Assembly (NCBI RefSeq): GCF_002078875.1
Contig: NC_034410.1
Span: 103,922,915 to 103,986,914, forward strand
DNA from: Numida meleagris
Lineage: Eukaryota > Chordata > Aves > Galliformes > Numididae
Direction: 5' to 3'
DNA: 64,000 nucleotides
Numbering within the stretch: the first letter of the stretch is position 1; each line of letters opens with the position of its first letter. The notes beneath the pieces were generated by a model that saw only the letters and a program-made list of their open reading frames with translations, had not been told where the DNA came from and searched no databases. Positions 25,484 to 37,773 of this stretch are shown in pieces. The position numbers were made by a program, and so were the translations under genes.

Positions 25484-26160
25484 TGCTACAATATTACAAG
25501 AGAATGTTGTCCTTTCACTACAGTAATTCTTAAGGGAATTACATACACCACAATCTTTGAGCCACTCCCCCTGCCTTGGGCCTTGTATTGGGAGGTTGTA
25601 TTCAGATAGTTATGTGGTGAGTCTGGAATGCTGCTTTCTAGACTATTCCATAGGATAGGTGGACTGCACTCTCCCATTAAGCAGCAGACTCTGACCTGCA
25701 GCCCACCACCTTCCCTTTCTCCACTTTCATTCAGTGATCTAAGTGTGAGAAGGAGCTGGTCACAGGATGCCTGGTACGTGGTGTGACAGAACTAACAGTA
25801 TCTCAGTGCAGTGCAAGCACTAAGTGAAAGCCTGGTAGATGGGGAGCATGAGCCAGGAGCTGACATACTGGTGCTCGCTTTTGAAGTTCAAGAATCGGAC
25901 AGGCAACCAATTGACTGGTGGCATTCCTGTGTCTGTATCAGCTGAGATGCCTGCAAGAGAACAGTAAAGCCTTTAGGGAAACGAGTACTGACTTGAATCA
26001 TTGAAAACTAAGACTTGGTCATGGCCATTACTGTTCACTACTTAGAATTCTTAGGGGTGATTCCATAAAGAAATTATCCAGTGATTCACTTGAATGACTT
26101 ACTGTAAACTTACCCATGTCTTTGTCAGCATATGTAAATACACACACGCACAGACACACA
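25484..26160. other. Non-coding DNA, nothing recognised
   Basis: No gene or repeat body is recognised. A short CA-rich stretch (26140-26160) directly abuts the next mariner copy. Confidence 0.55.
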
Positions 26161-26666
26161 GGTTGCCGCGGAAGTAATACATCCTATTTATTTCCATGGA
26201 AGCTACAACAGATACAAAGAATAAAAAACACTACTTAGATAGTGAAAATGCTCAGCTACAAAGCACTATTTTTCAACATAGTCACCACTACAAGCTGTGC
26301 ATTTTTGCCAGCAATGAACAAGAGCCCGTATGCTGAGCTTGTAAAAATCTGCATGGCCATCTGGAATGTGGCTTGTCTTTCATGCTTCTTTTGCCACTGC
26401 TGAAATACACCACCCACTGCTTCACTGTGCTCACATCCATTGGTTGGTCTCCGTAAGTGTTCATCAAGCATTGATGAATTTCAGTGGGTGCCATTTTTCT
26501 ACATGGAGGAATTCAGTGACACCCCTTTGCTTCTTATGCACTTTTGTGTCAGACACCATTTTGTTGGACTGCCCCTCAGCTGCCAGCTGTCACACAACAA
26601 CAAAACGTAATGGAATACTGGGAAGAAGGTTTGACACCTACTGCCATACCACCAACATCTGCCTCT

Positions 26667-26671
26667 GATGT
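26667..26671 (+). repeat. Target-site duplication, left copy (GATGT)
   Basis: It pairs exactly with GATGT at 27446-27450 on the other side of the solo LTR. Confidence 0.85.
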
Positions 26672-27075
26672 TGTCTGAACCCTTCTTTTCTTTTGGCTCA
26701 AAGCTTGCTTTCTGAGGTATGTTTTGTGATAAGACTCTAACTGACTTACCAAAGAGGCAGATGGTGGGTGTCGCCGTGTGGCCATCAACATCACCGTGTG
26801 AACATTCGAAAGCATTTCCTTCAGGGCTGTTTGCCCCAGGAAGAGAGTGCTCAGGAGTGTTTACTGGCGGAAGATCTGGCCTGTGACCAAGTAGCACCAG
26901 CTTGGTATGTGAGACTGGGGAATGCTACCATCGTATCTTGTGAAAAACAGGATGCAGGTGGGCACCTCCCTGCTCCCTCTCATCTGCTGGCAAGGCCCGG
27001 AAGATGGGTTTTCTGCTGAGATCCCAAAGCCGGAAGCTGCCACTCCAAAGAGAGCTGACTCGACCAATTTGGACT

Positions 27076-27082
27076 TATAAAT
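27076..27082 (+). promoter_or_regulatory. LTR TATA box
   Basis: TATAAAT in GGACTTATAAATAAG. It predicts a transcription start near 27105, immediately before the hairpin repeats. Confidence 0.65.
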
Positions 27083-27101
27083 AAGTTCGTACTGCTGTTG
27101 G

Positions 27102-27168
27102 AGGTTGTCGTCGACCAAAGGGGTCGTCGACCAAAGGGGTTGTTCAACCAAAGCGGTTGGCAACCGAA
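27102..27168 (+). repeat. Hairpin-forming short tandem repeats in LTR R region
   Basis: About four units of 16 bases: two nearly identical (GTCGTCGACCAAAGGG), one diverged (GTTGTTCAACCAAAGC) and one further diverged (GGTTGGCAACCGAAC). The later units hold GGTCGTCGACC, GGTTGTTCAACC and GGTTGGCAACC. Each is self-complementary around a small loop, and the stem changes from GGTC/GACC to GGTT/AACC on both sides. Confidence 0.8.
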
Positions 27169-27339
27169 CAACAAGCCCTGATGACCCACCACCCAAGAAG
27201 ATCAACGTCGGCGCTACAAACAACGCTGGACCCCTGGTGGTGACTATCTCTCTTGCTTTCTACAAAGACTCCTTGCTTTTTTATCTCTTTTCTATCGCCC
27301 ACCTTCCCTTCCCCATCTCCCTAAGCTACTAGGATTAGT

Positions 27340-27345
27340 AATAAA
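27340..27345 (+). terminator. LTR polyadenylation signal
   Basis: AATAAA within GTAATAAACTGG, followed about 25-30 bases later by a GT-rich stretch (CCCGTTGTGTCTT), the usual order for retroviral polyadenylation. Confidence 0.65.
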
Positions 27346-27445
27346 CTGGTCGGGCTAACATTTGACCCGTTGTGTCTTAATCTTGCCGTCGGGTATACAT
27401 ATATTAAAAGAACCCCTTCTCCCTCCTGTAAATTGGAGCGAGACA

Positions 27446-27450
27446 GATGT
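27446..27450 (+). repeat. Target-site duplication, right copy (GATGT)
   Basis: It pairs exactly with GATGT at 26667-26671. Confidence 0.85.
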
Positions 27451-27502
27451 CTTGGGCCTACATTATAAAATTGGAGGCACTGCTTTTGAAGCAGCCCTTG
27501 TA

Positions 27503-28581
27503 GTATATATACATATATGTGGGTGCTAGTGAATTGTTTTATCTCTTAATATTAGTTCTACCACACCACTGTTACTTCTACTACTGATAACCTGGATTTT
27601 TTGATCACATTTTTTGTTAGCAGGGCAATTAGTGTGTTCTGAAATTGTATCATTAATAAAGAAAATGGCTTTTTGTGATAGTTTTACATGGGCTTTTCTT
27701 TGTTAAAAAATTGTGTATACTGTGCCATTTTATTAATAACATTTGACTTTCTTCTCTTACACCATAGGTGCCAATCTTCTACCATATATCATATTCATTC
27801 TGATCTGCTATTGAGAACAAAACAACAGAGGGAGAATCAAATTAAATGGAAAATATGTTCTTGGTAACATTTATGTCTCTATCTGATTTTTTTTTTTCAA
27901 AATCTCATTTTTCACAGCGATGAATTTGGAGACTATAGAAAGTTAAACAAACAAACAAACAAACAAAAAGCAACCAGAACTTATCACATGAAAATAACTA
28001 TGAACTTGTGAAATACATAATGATAAACTAGAAAATAAAACAAAATTTCTCAGGAGGATTTGAAACACCTTGCCAAGATTTTCTTCTTTTCTCAATTATA
28101 CAGCGTCTCTCAGAGTACTTAAAGAAACTGATAGTGCATCATTATCTCTCTTTTTTTTTTGTTTATTTTTCTTAAAAAATAATTCATGGTATCTTTTAAA
28201 ATTTACCGTCTAGGAGAGAAAATCCTCTCTTGAACAAATAGAATTTTGGGACTCCCAGATGGCTCCTTTCCTTAGTATTGCTATTATCTAAAATTTAAAT
28301 AAGTCTCTAAATGATGAAGCTCATACTTTGTGTTTTTATTTAAATGACTTTTAATACAATTACTTTTGCTAACTCACAATAATTTAAGAAGTGTGAAAAT
28401 AGCTTCTGTCCAAAGATTTTTGACATTGAAATGTAATCACTGTCTATATATCTCAGTAGGCTCAGATCCATTCTACATTACCTATAATATAATTTGGCAA
28501 ACCAGTGAGAGTCCATACAAGGAAATCCATCTATTATATAAGCATACACCTATATATACAAGCATATGGACAATCTTCTGC
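27503..28581. other. AT-rich non-coding DNA
   Basis: Nothing recognised apart from simple repeats: an (AAAC)n stretch at 27945-27967 and T runs at 27889-27899 and 28151-28160. Confidence 0.6.
27945..27967. repeat. (AAAC)n microsatellite
   Basis: Five to six tandem AAAC units. Confidence 0.9.
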
Positions 28582-28777
28582 TGGTGCAGATTTTTATGAA
28601 TGCAGCATTCAGATTCTTGTTCATTTCTGGTGAAAATGCATAGCTTATTGTGGTGACCATGTTGAAAAATAGTGTTTTGTAGCTTTGCTCTATCAAATAG
28701 TGTTATTGTGTTCTTTGTATCTGTTGTAGTTTCCATGGAAATAAATAGGAGGCATTACTTTCAGAGCAACAAATGTA
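28582..28777 (+). mobile_element. Mariner fragment (Galluhop-like), 3' end
   Basis: This is the complement of the left parts of the copies at 23112 and 26161. CAGATTTTTA near 28587, then GAAAATGCATAGCTTATTGTGG, GTTGAAAAATAGTGTTTTGTAG, GTTTCCATGGAAATAAATAGG and the terminus GGCATTACTTTCAGAGCAAC run in the same order. It ends near a TA at 28776-28777. The other end and most of the body are missing. The element is in the opposite orientation to copies 1 and 2. Confidence 0.82.
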
Positions 28778-30245
28778 CATCTATATCTATATCACTGAGA
28801 TTTCTTCATATTTGTCTGCTCTTTAAAATGTAATGACTGCTGGGATTTTCTTGATCATCAATGTGCTCAGGAAGACATTTCCATGAAAAGAAACTGAAGC
28901 CTTGCACATTGGAAACAGTATGATATAAATTAATTTGAATTAAAACTTGGAAACAGGAATACAGTGAACCTTTACATGGCACTATATTCCACTTCATGTG
29001 GAAGCCTTTCAAACTTGGGCAGAAAGATGAGAATGATTTCATAAGCACAGAGGTAGTGGTTATAGACATTCTATAAGACAGAGGAAACAGGAGGTTCATT
29101 GAATTTATGATTAGTACTCCAGTGGCACTTAGTTTCCACCTGTGCTAAAAACTAATAACATGTCACAGTATCATAGCCTGATCAGAATTTGGAATGCTGT
29201 TCTGATCCTCAAAACAATCCTACCACGTGAAGAATGTTGTCACAAAAACCCTATGGGAGACCAGGAGAACACAAAGAAGTCTATGAAATGCAAAATACAG
29301 TATCACCAGCCTGGAAAATAGAGACAAAGTTATTCTCACTATTGGAATGTCCCTTATAGCACGTGTTTGCTTATTTAGTTCCTAGGCTTTTACACAGTTT
29401 GACATTTCTTACAGTACATAATCCTTGCAATAAGATTCAGTGCTTACAGTTCAGTAACAAGCAGCAGCAAGGCTTTTTTACATATTCTTCCAAGATATTT
29501 TCCTCAGTATGTGATCAGACTTTGAAAAATATGTTTTTTTTAGCTGCCTTTGTCACACAAGCTTCTGCATTTAGAAATAGCTGTGTGAGCAGCAGGAGAA
29601 TTTGTTCTCTGGCTTGGCCTCTGATTAGATTCAACTCTTGAGGCAAGAGTTTTTCTTTGGATGTTACTGCGTGGGCTGAGATTTCTGAAAGAAGAGATTA
29701 CCCATTGTGACGATCTGTTCCAGAACTGGTACATGTGTTGACAAAACAAATGACACTGAGTGTTTTTTCTGAGTTTCCTGTCACTAAAACCACTACAGCT
29801 GGCAAACTGGAGTCAGAAAACAGCACTGCAGTTTAAAAAAAAAAAAAAGAAGAAGAGTGCTGTAATTGAATTTCTTCAGAAGTGCAGTCAGGAGGAGATA
29901 CTGTTCTGCACTGAGTAAGTAGGTTAAAAAAGTCATAAATAAAATTAAATGACTTGGAATTGGCAATCGGTGGTAGTTCTGGAATTCAAAATATCAAGAA
30001 ATAAACTGTAATCAAACAAACAAAAACTAAACTGATGACCACTCATGTCTGGAAATTCCTTTTTAACAAAATTACTAACAAACAAGAACTGCTATGCAAT
30101 TAGAAATAGTATCCTAATCACTGACATGACAATGCATTAAGCTTCATTTTGGCATTGAAACCCCCTCCTCCTAATCCAAACCCTTAATCTCAAACAGCCA
30201 GAAGAACATTTCATCCTAAATAGCAACTATGTTGAATCATTAGGT
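28778..30245. other. Non-coding DNA, nothing recognised
   Basis: No gene is supported. An A run lies at 29835-29848, followed by GAAGAAGAG. Confidence 0.6.
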
Positions 30246-30345
30246 GTGCGACCTATTGTAGAGAACCTGCTTTAGCAGTGGGGTTGGACTTGATGACCTC
30301 TTGAGGTCCCTTCTAACCTCTGCAATTCTGTGATCCTGTGATTAG
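30246..30345 (+). mobile_element. CR1 LINE 3' end fragment
   Basis: GGGGTTGGACTTGATGACCT at 30281-30300, then GAGGTCCCTTCTAACCTCTG and the terminal CAATTCTGTGATCCTGTGAT, match the CR1 3' untranslated end with its short terminal repeat. It is a typical severely 5'-truncated copy of about 100 bp. Confidence 0.9.
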
Positions 30346-33300
30346 GAGATGAAAGTCAACAACATACCATATAAAAACCAAATCTTGGCAATAAAGATCT
30401 TCTATTTGAGAAATTTAAAGGGTACCGTTGCCATAAAATAAAGCATGTCTCTTTTAACAGCAGGCATGTATGGTGTTATATTTACTTCTGTAAAGAATTT
30501 TGTCTTAAATTCTATTGCATTTCAACTGTATTGCAAAAGAGCAATATTTTTATAAGCACCACTCCCTGCTGTTTTTATTGCTTTGTGTCTATGAGAAACA
30601 CAGTGTGCATACTGTTAGAAGTTTCCCTTAACAACATTAAATTAAAGTCTTGGGCAAAGTATCAAGGAAAACTGTGATACTCTTTGTATTTCTTAATAAA
30701 ATGCCAGGCAAATTTCTTACCTCCTTATCCTGCCTCCACAGCTTCTGATTGGAATGATATAATCTTTTCTCAAATTTGAGAAGCCTGACTTAAAAAAAAA
30801 AAAAACAAAAAAAAAAAACAGCGAAACAACAACAACAAAGTAAAGAATCCCTCCTAACTCAAACCTTTATGATCTATAAATCACACTTCTATAATGTCTA
30901 CTATTTCGTAGCCAAGGTGTGATATATGCAACTCCCTTCTGTATACTATGGGGGAAAAAATGCAATTTGAAAAGCACATTGGTCATTCAAATGTCAGCCT
31001 ACCAGCCAATCTAGCTAACCACTGGTCCTTGTCCTGGCACTTGGAGCCAGGACTGTGAGCACCTTGGACATGCTAAGTGACTGCATGTTCCATTTACTTC
31101 AGTTAGATTAGACACGTGAAAGCATCTAAAGATATGAGGCTGAACGCTGCAAAAGTCAAGGAAGACAGGCAGTCTCTGCCTGATGGTGATTCAGATTTGT
31201 CTAAACTGAAAGGGTATTCACAATCTGGAGGATTAGAAGAGAAACTGTGCAAAACAAACTCTGTTTCACTGTCACAGATAGAGGCTTCACTGTCTTCCTG
31301 TTTCTACTGTCAAACCTCTATCCTATATCAGATAAGTTCTACACATCCAGTTCAGGCTCTCAGGGAAACAGGCTCACAGAAATACTTGCTGGCCTTGTCA
31401 AGCAGTCTTACACTGTTAAAGTGAGAAAAAGTGAGAAAAAAATGCATCTTAAAATCAAGAATCTGCTCTTGACCACTTTTCCACTTTTAACTGTGGGAGA
31501 GAATAAGGGGCTGTGACTATGAAGATATCTGAACCCAGATAGAATGTTGGTGTTGTAGTAGTTGCTGTCTAAGGCTGAAATTAGCTGTTGTTTCTTCTCC
31601 TTCCTTCTATTTGTGAGAAGCAACCTGTTGAGTCATGTTCTGGCTTGGTGCCACTCGCTGCTGCCTCAGGACTTCCTCTATGTGGCAGTGAGAGTCACCT
31701 GAATGACATTTACATTCAATATGCAAGATTAAGTGTATCTGCAGAAAAGATATATAAAGCATAGAAATAAAAAGCACAGCTTTTCTGTCCCAGAGTTTAT
31801 CTTCAATAAAGACTCTTTGCATCAACCTGCAAACTGGAGTTTCAATTTAAAGGTTGGATCTGGCTTTTTTTCAGTTACCCTGGTCAGAAGACAAATGATG
31901 TAAATCCTTTTTTTAGGGATAATTCCCAAGCTTTATCATTATCAAGCTTTATCCCATAACAAAACTATTTTCAAATTTTATTGACAAGTAGCAGAACAAA
32001 GATGTGTAAAAAAGATAAATGCAACATAATTTTTATTAAATATGCAAAAATCTGCTAGATAAATTAAGTGGCCTGACCAACTCTCTACCAAAAAGAAACA
32101 GAGTGCTATGGAGTATACGGTTCACTTTTCTTCCATTCATGGATCAGACATACTGCAAGATTCATGACATACCAAGGCCTTCTAATTACAATTTACTACG
32201 AGTCACCATTAGCAGCTGTCTTGGGCAAAATGGCACTGACATATGTCATCAAAAATGTACCACGGTATATTATGTACTTATTCAGATGCAATAATTAGCT
32301 CACATTAATGCAGTGTGCATTTTGGATTTTGTAACAAATGTTGTTCAAGGCAGCAAATCTGAAAGGGATGTTTCTTTTTATTGGTGCTTCTGACATGTTG
32401 CATCTTATTAAATTAGCTCAATAAAACTAATACAATCATAAAACTCTTACATACTGTCCCATATGACTGTGATTTAAAGAATAAGTGGCAGATGTAAGGT
32501 TTTAAAAGGAGTCCTGTGGTATAACCCCAGGGGAATTGTGATAGCGCTGCCAACAGCTAATATTTAGAATATGTTGCTGCAAAGTTTCATAGCTGGAGAC
32601 CAATAGTTATTACTTTTAGATGAAAGAGCTTTGATAATTTCCCTAGATGCTTATTACACTATGTAAATGCCCTGTGCATCTGCCGGGAAATCTACTCTCC
32701 ACTACCCCAAATTTCCCTACCAATGTGAATTAAAACAGTATGACCATCATCACTGAGGGGGACAGACCACTTTCAGTATCCATTAGAGACAACATATCAC
32801 ATCTCTAGAGGAACTAACATCTCTGAGAATACTCATGCCTTCTGGATATTGTTTTATTCCATCAACTACTTAACACACCCCAAATAACTGCATATCACTT
32901 CCGTGCCATGGAAATGAACCCAGGACTACAGTCACTCCATGCTATCCAAGCAGTGCAAATTACATTACAGTATGAACTTTTCTCCTTAGAGACATATTTG
33001 ATTTGTCTTGGAACAACAGTCACAAAAATCACATATAAAGACTATGCTATCGTACTGGCTAATAGATGTATTATCCACATCTATATCATTTAAGGTACTT
33101 CTCCAAATATGCCAAGTAATTCTAGATTTCCTGACCTTCTTCCTGTTTAATGACAAAATATAGTTGACGCTCTTAATTCTTCTTAAAAAAGAAAACATAA
33201 ATTTCTCAAGAAATTGAATAGAGGCTTTTTCTGTGAGCATGAGATGTACAGTTAAATCACTTTTTATATGAGAAATAGATTCAAAATAAGTTGACTCTGG

Positions 33301-33669
33301 AAGACATGCTACTTTAATTTCCCTCTTGAGCTTCAGTGCTTGCCTTTTTGGGATTCATTTTCTTAGTAGGAGAAAAAAGCTATAGTCAGAAACTTTATTT
33401 TTATTTTTTGATTTATTTTTATTTATAACAGCATGTTCTTCTTACATTCTTCTATTTAAAAACATATCCATTTATTTCAGTCACCTTAGAGGTCTAGACA
33501 CTTTCTTTCTATAAAAACACTGGAACACAAAGATTTAATCAGTACACACTACACCTGCCTTTAATATCACTCTGACCTTGAAATAGAGTCTAAGTAGCTA
33601 GAAACATCTTAGATATCTGTGAGACGATATTGTTTCCATGATTAGTTGATTAGCCTTTTCATATCTACA
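30346..33669. other. AT-rich non-coding DNA
   Basis: No gene is recognised. An A-rich tract at 30791-30840 (interrupted poly-A, then CAACAACAACAA) is the main low-complexity item. The paired open frames at 31116-31516 (plus) do not resemble known proteins. Confidence 0.6.
30791..30840. repeat. A-rich tract with (CAA)n
   Basis: Two A runs of 12-13 bases interrupted by C, followed by AACAACAACAACAAAG. Confidence 0.85.
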
Positions 33670-34000
33670 GGCAGTTACAGCTTAGAAAAGAAATCTTGGA
33701 GTCATAATGGACGGTTCTCCAGAACCACAATTTCAATGATCAACAGCAGTCAAAATAACCAACCAAATGTTGGACAGCACCAGGAAGACTACTGAGAACA
33801 GGAGAGAAGATATTAATTCTCACCTTTATATAAATTCTGTGCACCTACACCTTGAGTACTGTGTACTTTTCTGGCATCCATTTTTCAAGAAGTCTATAGC
33901 AAAGCTAGTGAATGCACAGGGGAAAGTAAATAAAATGATTAAGGGAGTGGAACACACACTAAAATTTTAGGAGTATACAGTTTGGAAAGTGAGAGCTTGA
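33670..34000 (+). mobile_element. CR1 LINE, old reverse-transcriptase C-terminal fragment
   Basis: Translation on the plus strand gives the CR1 ORF2 C-terminal blocks: LGVIMDGSPEPQFQ near 33695, then MLDSTRKTTENRR from 33767, LHLEYCVLFWHPFFKKSIAK at about 33845-33905, and VNKMIKGVEHT near 33930. They correspond to the CR1 motifs HLEYCVQFW and KMIKGLEHL. The copy is old, with a stop at 33968 and lost similarity beyond it. The sequence to about 34130 may continue it but is too diverged to call. No 3' terminus is recognised. Confidence 0.85.
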
Positions 34001-37000
34001 TCAAGGTTATCATGAAAGCAGTGTAGGAGGAGAATACAGACATTCTTAAAGGAGTATTCCTATGATAGCAGGCAGTCACTGAAGGAGCAGGAATTTGTGT
34101 TAAGCAGAAACTGTTGTATCATCCTACATTTTCCAAAGAACATTTTTTCTTCTCACTCTTCTCTTTAGAGGTGTGAACTTGGAAAAAAAAAATCTGAGGA
34201 CAAAGCAGAACATTATTAAAAAGTCACACTGAATGAAAAGAAATAGTTCTCCAAACATATTAGAGATAGAAAACTGCAAAGCTCTAAGAACATCTAAGAT
34301 TCTGAGATATCTGAGTACAAGAATGAAACACAGTTAATTCTACCTCATGAAAAAGATACAAACAGAATGATCTCCTGAGATTTCATTCAGATCTACTATT
34401 CTACAATTCTCTAGAAAATTGCTTGATCTAATTCAGGTCCCATATGTATCTCATTCGGGTTATTTCATTGCAATTGCACAAACAACAACTTACCAGCAAT
34501 GAGACAAGTAAACTTGCACAGATTCACAGCTGGATTAGTATATAAAAGTTAAAGATAAGCTGAACCTGTCTAACTCATCAAGGTAGTAAGATTACTCTTC
34601 AATTGCCAGTAGGACCTTCCCATGTTTACTTTAATGTCTGGCCACATCTGGTGAATCAGCTCAAGCAGGTAACTGTTTTCTTCTGGTCCAGCAGAGGGAG
34701 GTTTGAATTCCTTCCTTTTATCCTTCAAAGAGCTAGAGAAGCTGACAAGGCCATAAAGCGTGTCGCCTAAAACTAAAATGACACTATGTAGACATCCAGT
34801 TGCTGTAATAAATATGGGAAAATCAGATATAAAGTGTCTTAAAATCAGTTACAGAAAAAGAAACTAAAACTATATGGAACATCAGAATTTGGCTTTCTTG
34901 ATTTCTACATACATGTGAATACAGCAAAATAACTCTTCTGTTTCTTAAAATAATTTTTACCTGTACAACAAAATGCTTCTGGATATTTTGCAGGCAGGCC
35001 TCAGGTTTCTCTATGAAATTTGAAACCATTTGGTGAATATATCTTACTCTTAATGTCTTTAAGCAGTATATTTCAGAGATTCTTTTCAAATGCATGTCTT
35101 GTTTATATTTGTTGTGGAATGTCAGGGCTTGCTTTATTTCCTTCTGCTCAAAAATTTATCTGATTGCTGGCATATTCAGAGATATGCAGAGGCAGAGAAA
35201 ATTATTCCATGGAAATAGCAATGAAGCGACTACAAATTGTCTTCTTGATCTCACTATGTGACAGCATGAAAAAGAAGAGATCTCTTTCATATAAGAAACA
35301 CAGTTAAATTGCATATTTGAATATTGGTTTACTACTTATATTTGTAATAATAATCAATCAGCTGCACAGTAGAAAAAAATGTACAAAACAGATTTTTGAA
35401 ACCAAATATGCTCAATATATATATTCTAGTTTGCTTTAACAGATATTCAGGGTTTGCTCAGAGACCAGAGTTCATAGGGTGTGTTTTAGCAAGTTGAGAA
35501 ATAAGTAGGAAAGTTACAGATCTGTCACAGTCTGTAAATTCTTGATCTAATTTTGCAAGCATGACAATAGTCCTTCTGAAAACACACAAGAACACTCACA
35601 CGTGTAAAGATACTTATAAGCATAAATATTTGTTCAGAGAGACAGGAAATAGCTCTAGGTAAGTATTCTTCATGTAAACAAGCATGATAAGAATTGTCTG
35701 TGCTAGGAATCTTCAGCAAATAGGAAAGAGACTTCAGATGTCTCCGCTGCCAGTAAAAGTAAACAACCTTTAGTCTTTTTAGCACTGGAGGATCTATATG
35801 AAGACAATATTGTGATCTTTCTTTTAACATCAGACATGGCTTCATTCCTCAGATCAGAGTTTTGACCCTACTTTAGTCTGTTTGTCTGTTTTTGCTTTTT
35901 TTTTTTTTCCTATTTTTTTTAAAGTGGTTTGGACTTCAGTAGCCTATTCAAGAAAAGGCACAAGTTGACAGTGAAATGATGATATTTCCAGGAAGCACCT
36001 TTGCATTCCAAAATATATCACACTACAGTGGTAGCCTAACCATGTCTCTTAGACTTCTCATGTTTTTTCAAAGTGTTCTGATATGTGTAGCAACATACAC
36101 AAGTTCACTGTTTCTCTATTCCACCATTTGATTTTGCAGGTTCAGTCAAGAATCAAAATAGTAGGGGAAAATGTTGTGCTGTGCCTTAAAACTGCTTTTC
36201 TGGCCAACGAGGAGTGAACATGCATCTGTCTAGATTATTCTGCATTATTTTTTATCAACATATATCAAAGGTTTGTTATCAGACCTGAATATCTTACCTA
36301 CACTGCCTCTGATGGAAATGAGAAAGAAGACATGTAGTTTTGAAACGGTCAAATCTCATAAAATAGTTTCCTCTCTGGAGAGCTATGTGGAATATCTCCA
36401 AGACCAAATTCACCTCTTTTTAATTAGATTAGGCTCTAGATGTTATATTTCTGTCATATTCTGTAAGAATTCTGTCTACTGTGCCTTAATTTCTGTGTCA
36501 CAAAAAAATATACCTCTGTGTGGCTAAGATTGTCAAAGGGGACATCTTTGTCTGTGAGGTGAGATGGTCTTACTTACTGCCCTAGATATGGATCATGCAC
36601 TCTCTAACAAGCAGTTTGCTCTTCCATCTAGCTGCAAGGCTATTGCAAATACTCTGGCAATGGCTTTTTCAATAAAGGCTCCCTAGTTTGAATGTGATGC
36701 TGCTGTCTCAAAGAAGTACTTTGGCATAGTGAATGTGAAAGAAAAAAATACAACAACAGTTATGGAAAGAATGTCTTATGCCCTTACTTTTGTGTATTTA
36801 AAAATCAAGTATGCTAATAAGATACTACAACGTAATACTTTCTTCAGTGACTTATTTTAGTTGTGTATCTCTGCAGCAGAGGTGGAGTTAGTTATCAAAG
36901 AAACAGGCCTTGACAACCCTTTGGAGCCCTGCTAAGTATTTTTGAAAGATGGTGATGCTGATGTACACAAAAATATTACAAAGGTCCAGCTGTGTCATGT

Positions 37001-37773
37001 CCCTCTGGCCCATGACCCTGTTTTTAACAGTAAACACCTAATGCAAAGAAAAGGCAGAGTAAGCCTACAGACACTTTCTCCCACTGTCATAAAAATTTCT
37101 GCTCGCTTTTTTTTCTGTATGGTAGTATTTAGCAATTTGCAATAGATTATCTGGTATGTGTTTGTTCAATTTCCTTTTTGGATCCAAAGACATCTTTAGC
37201 ATCTAGATCATCCTTTGGTGAGGTGTCCACAGATGTACAATCTGCTCAGAGCAGAGTTCAGTTTTCATAACAAGTGCAAGGCAAAGTATTAACTGCAGAT
37301 CAGAATGTCTAAACTAAGAAATGGAAATGAAAGAGTTTTTCTGACATATTTACAGATTTCTAAATCAGAAACAGATGCATAATGGATGTAGTATTCAGTC
37401 TAAGAATTTTATTTTGCTTGTCTTGCAGTCAAGAAAGTCAGTAAATACCTTTTCAACTTCAGAAGTGAACTTATCATCTTTTGCAAAAAGTAACACCTTC
37501 TTCACTAATCCTCCACTGGTGCCAGATTACTCCCTCAGAAATCCTTAAGGTGTCTAGATTAAACACAAGCGTATGGAAAGATTTGCTTGAGTCAAATCCC
37601 ATTCTTTATATTGGTTATGTGTATAAAAATGTACACAGTCCTTGCTAAAACTTCAGTGTTATAAGAACAACCAGTTGGCTGCAAAGAAATTGAAGACTTA
37701 AGCTTCACAACAAAAGCAGACTCAGTTGACTATGGTAAAAAGAAAAAATAATAATAAAGAGGCGTATGGGAAC
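34001..37773. other. AT-rich non-coding DNA
   Basis: No gene is recognised. The first 130 bases may be diverged CR1. A T-rich tract lies at 35897-35910. Open frames at 34823-35095 and 35525-35845 (minus) have no recognisable family. Confidence 0.55.

Larger units (their letters stand above)
26672..27445 (+). mobile_element. Solo ERV LTR with intact 5-bp target duplication
   Basis: A 774-bp unit beginning TGTCTGAACC and ending GGAGCGAGACA, flanked on both sides by GATGT (26667-26671 and 27446-27450). The host mariner reads continuously once this unit and one GATGT are removed, compared with copy 1 at about 23568-23580. It has a TATAAAT at 27076-27082 and an AATAAA at 27340-27345, so U3 is about 430 bp, R about 260 bp and U5 about 80 bp. 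The unit is distinctly GC-richer than its surroundings. No internal retroviral sequence remains, so this is a solo LTR left by recombination between two LTRs. The 5-bp duplication excludes the 6-bp classes. Frames inside it are not protein-like. The family name is not recognised. Confidence 0.88.
26161..27502 (-). mobile_element. Mariner deletion derivative (Galluhop-like), copy 2, split by an LTR
   Basis: The left end is GGTTGCCGCGGAAGTAATAC, a mutated terminal repeat. The right end is TTGGAGGCACTGCTTTTGAAG followed by GCAGCCCTTGTA, closing at a TA at 27501-27502. Without the inserted LTR and its 5-bp duplication the element is about 563 bp, close to copy 1. On the minus strand the helix-turn-helix part of transposase is readable at about 26494-26380 (EIHQCLMNTYGDQPMDVSTV, then KQWVVYFSSG), followed directly by the tail FIAGKNAQLVVVTMLKNSAL in a neighbouring frame. 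The catalytic domain is absent. The left TA is lost. Confidence 0.85.

Noticed and set aside
26499..27223. Overlapping open frames of 120-132 codons on minus
   Set aside because: They fall in the GC-richer solo LTR and run across its edge into the mariner, so they cannot be an ancestral coding frame.
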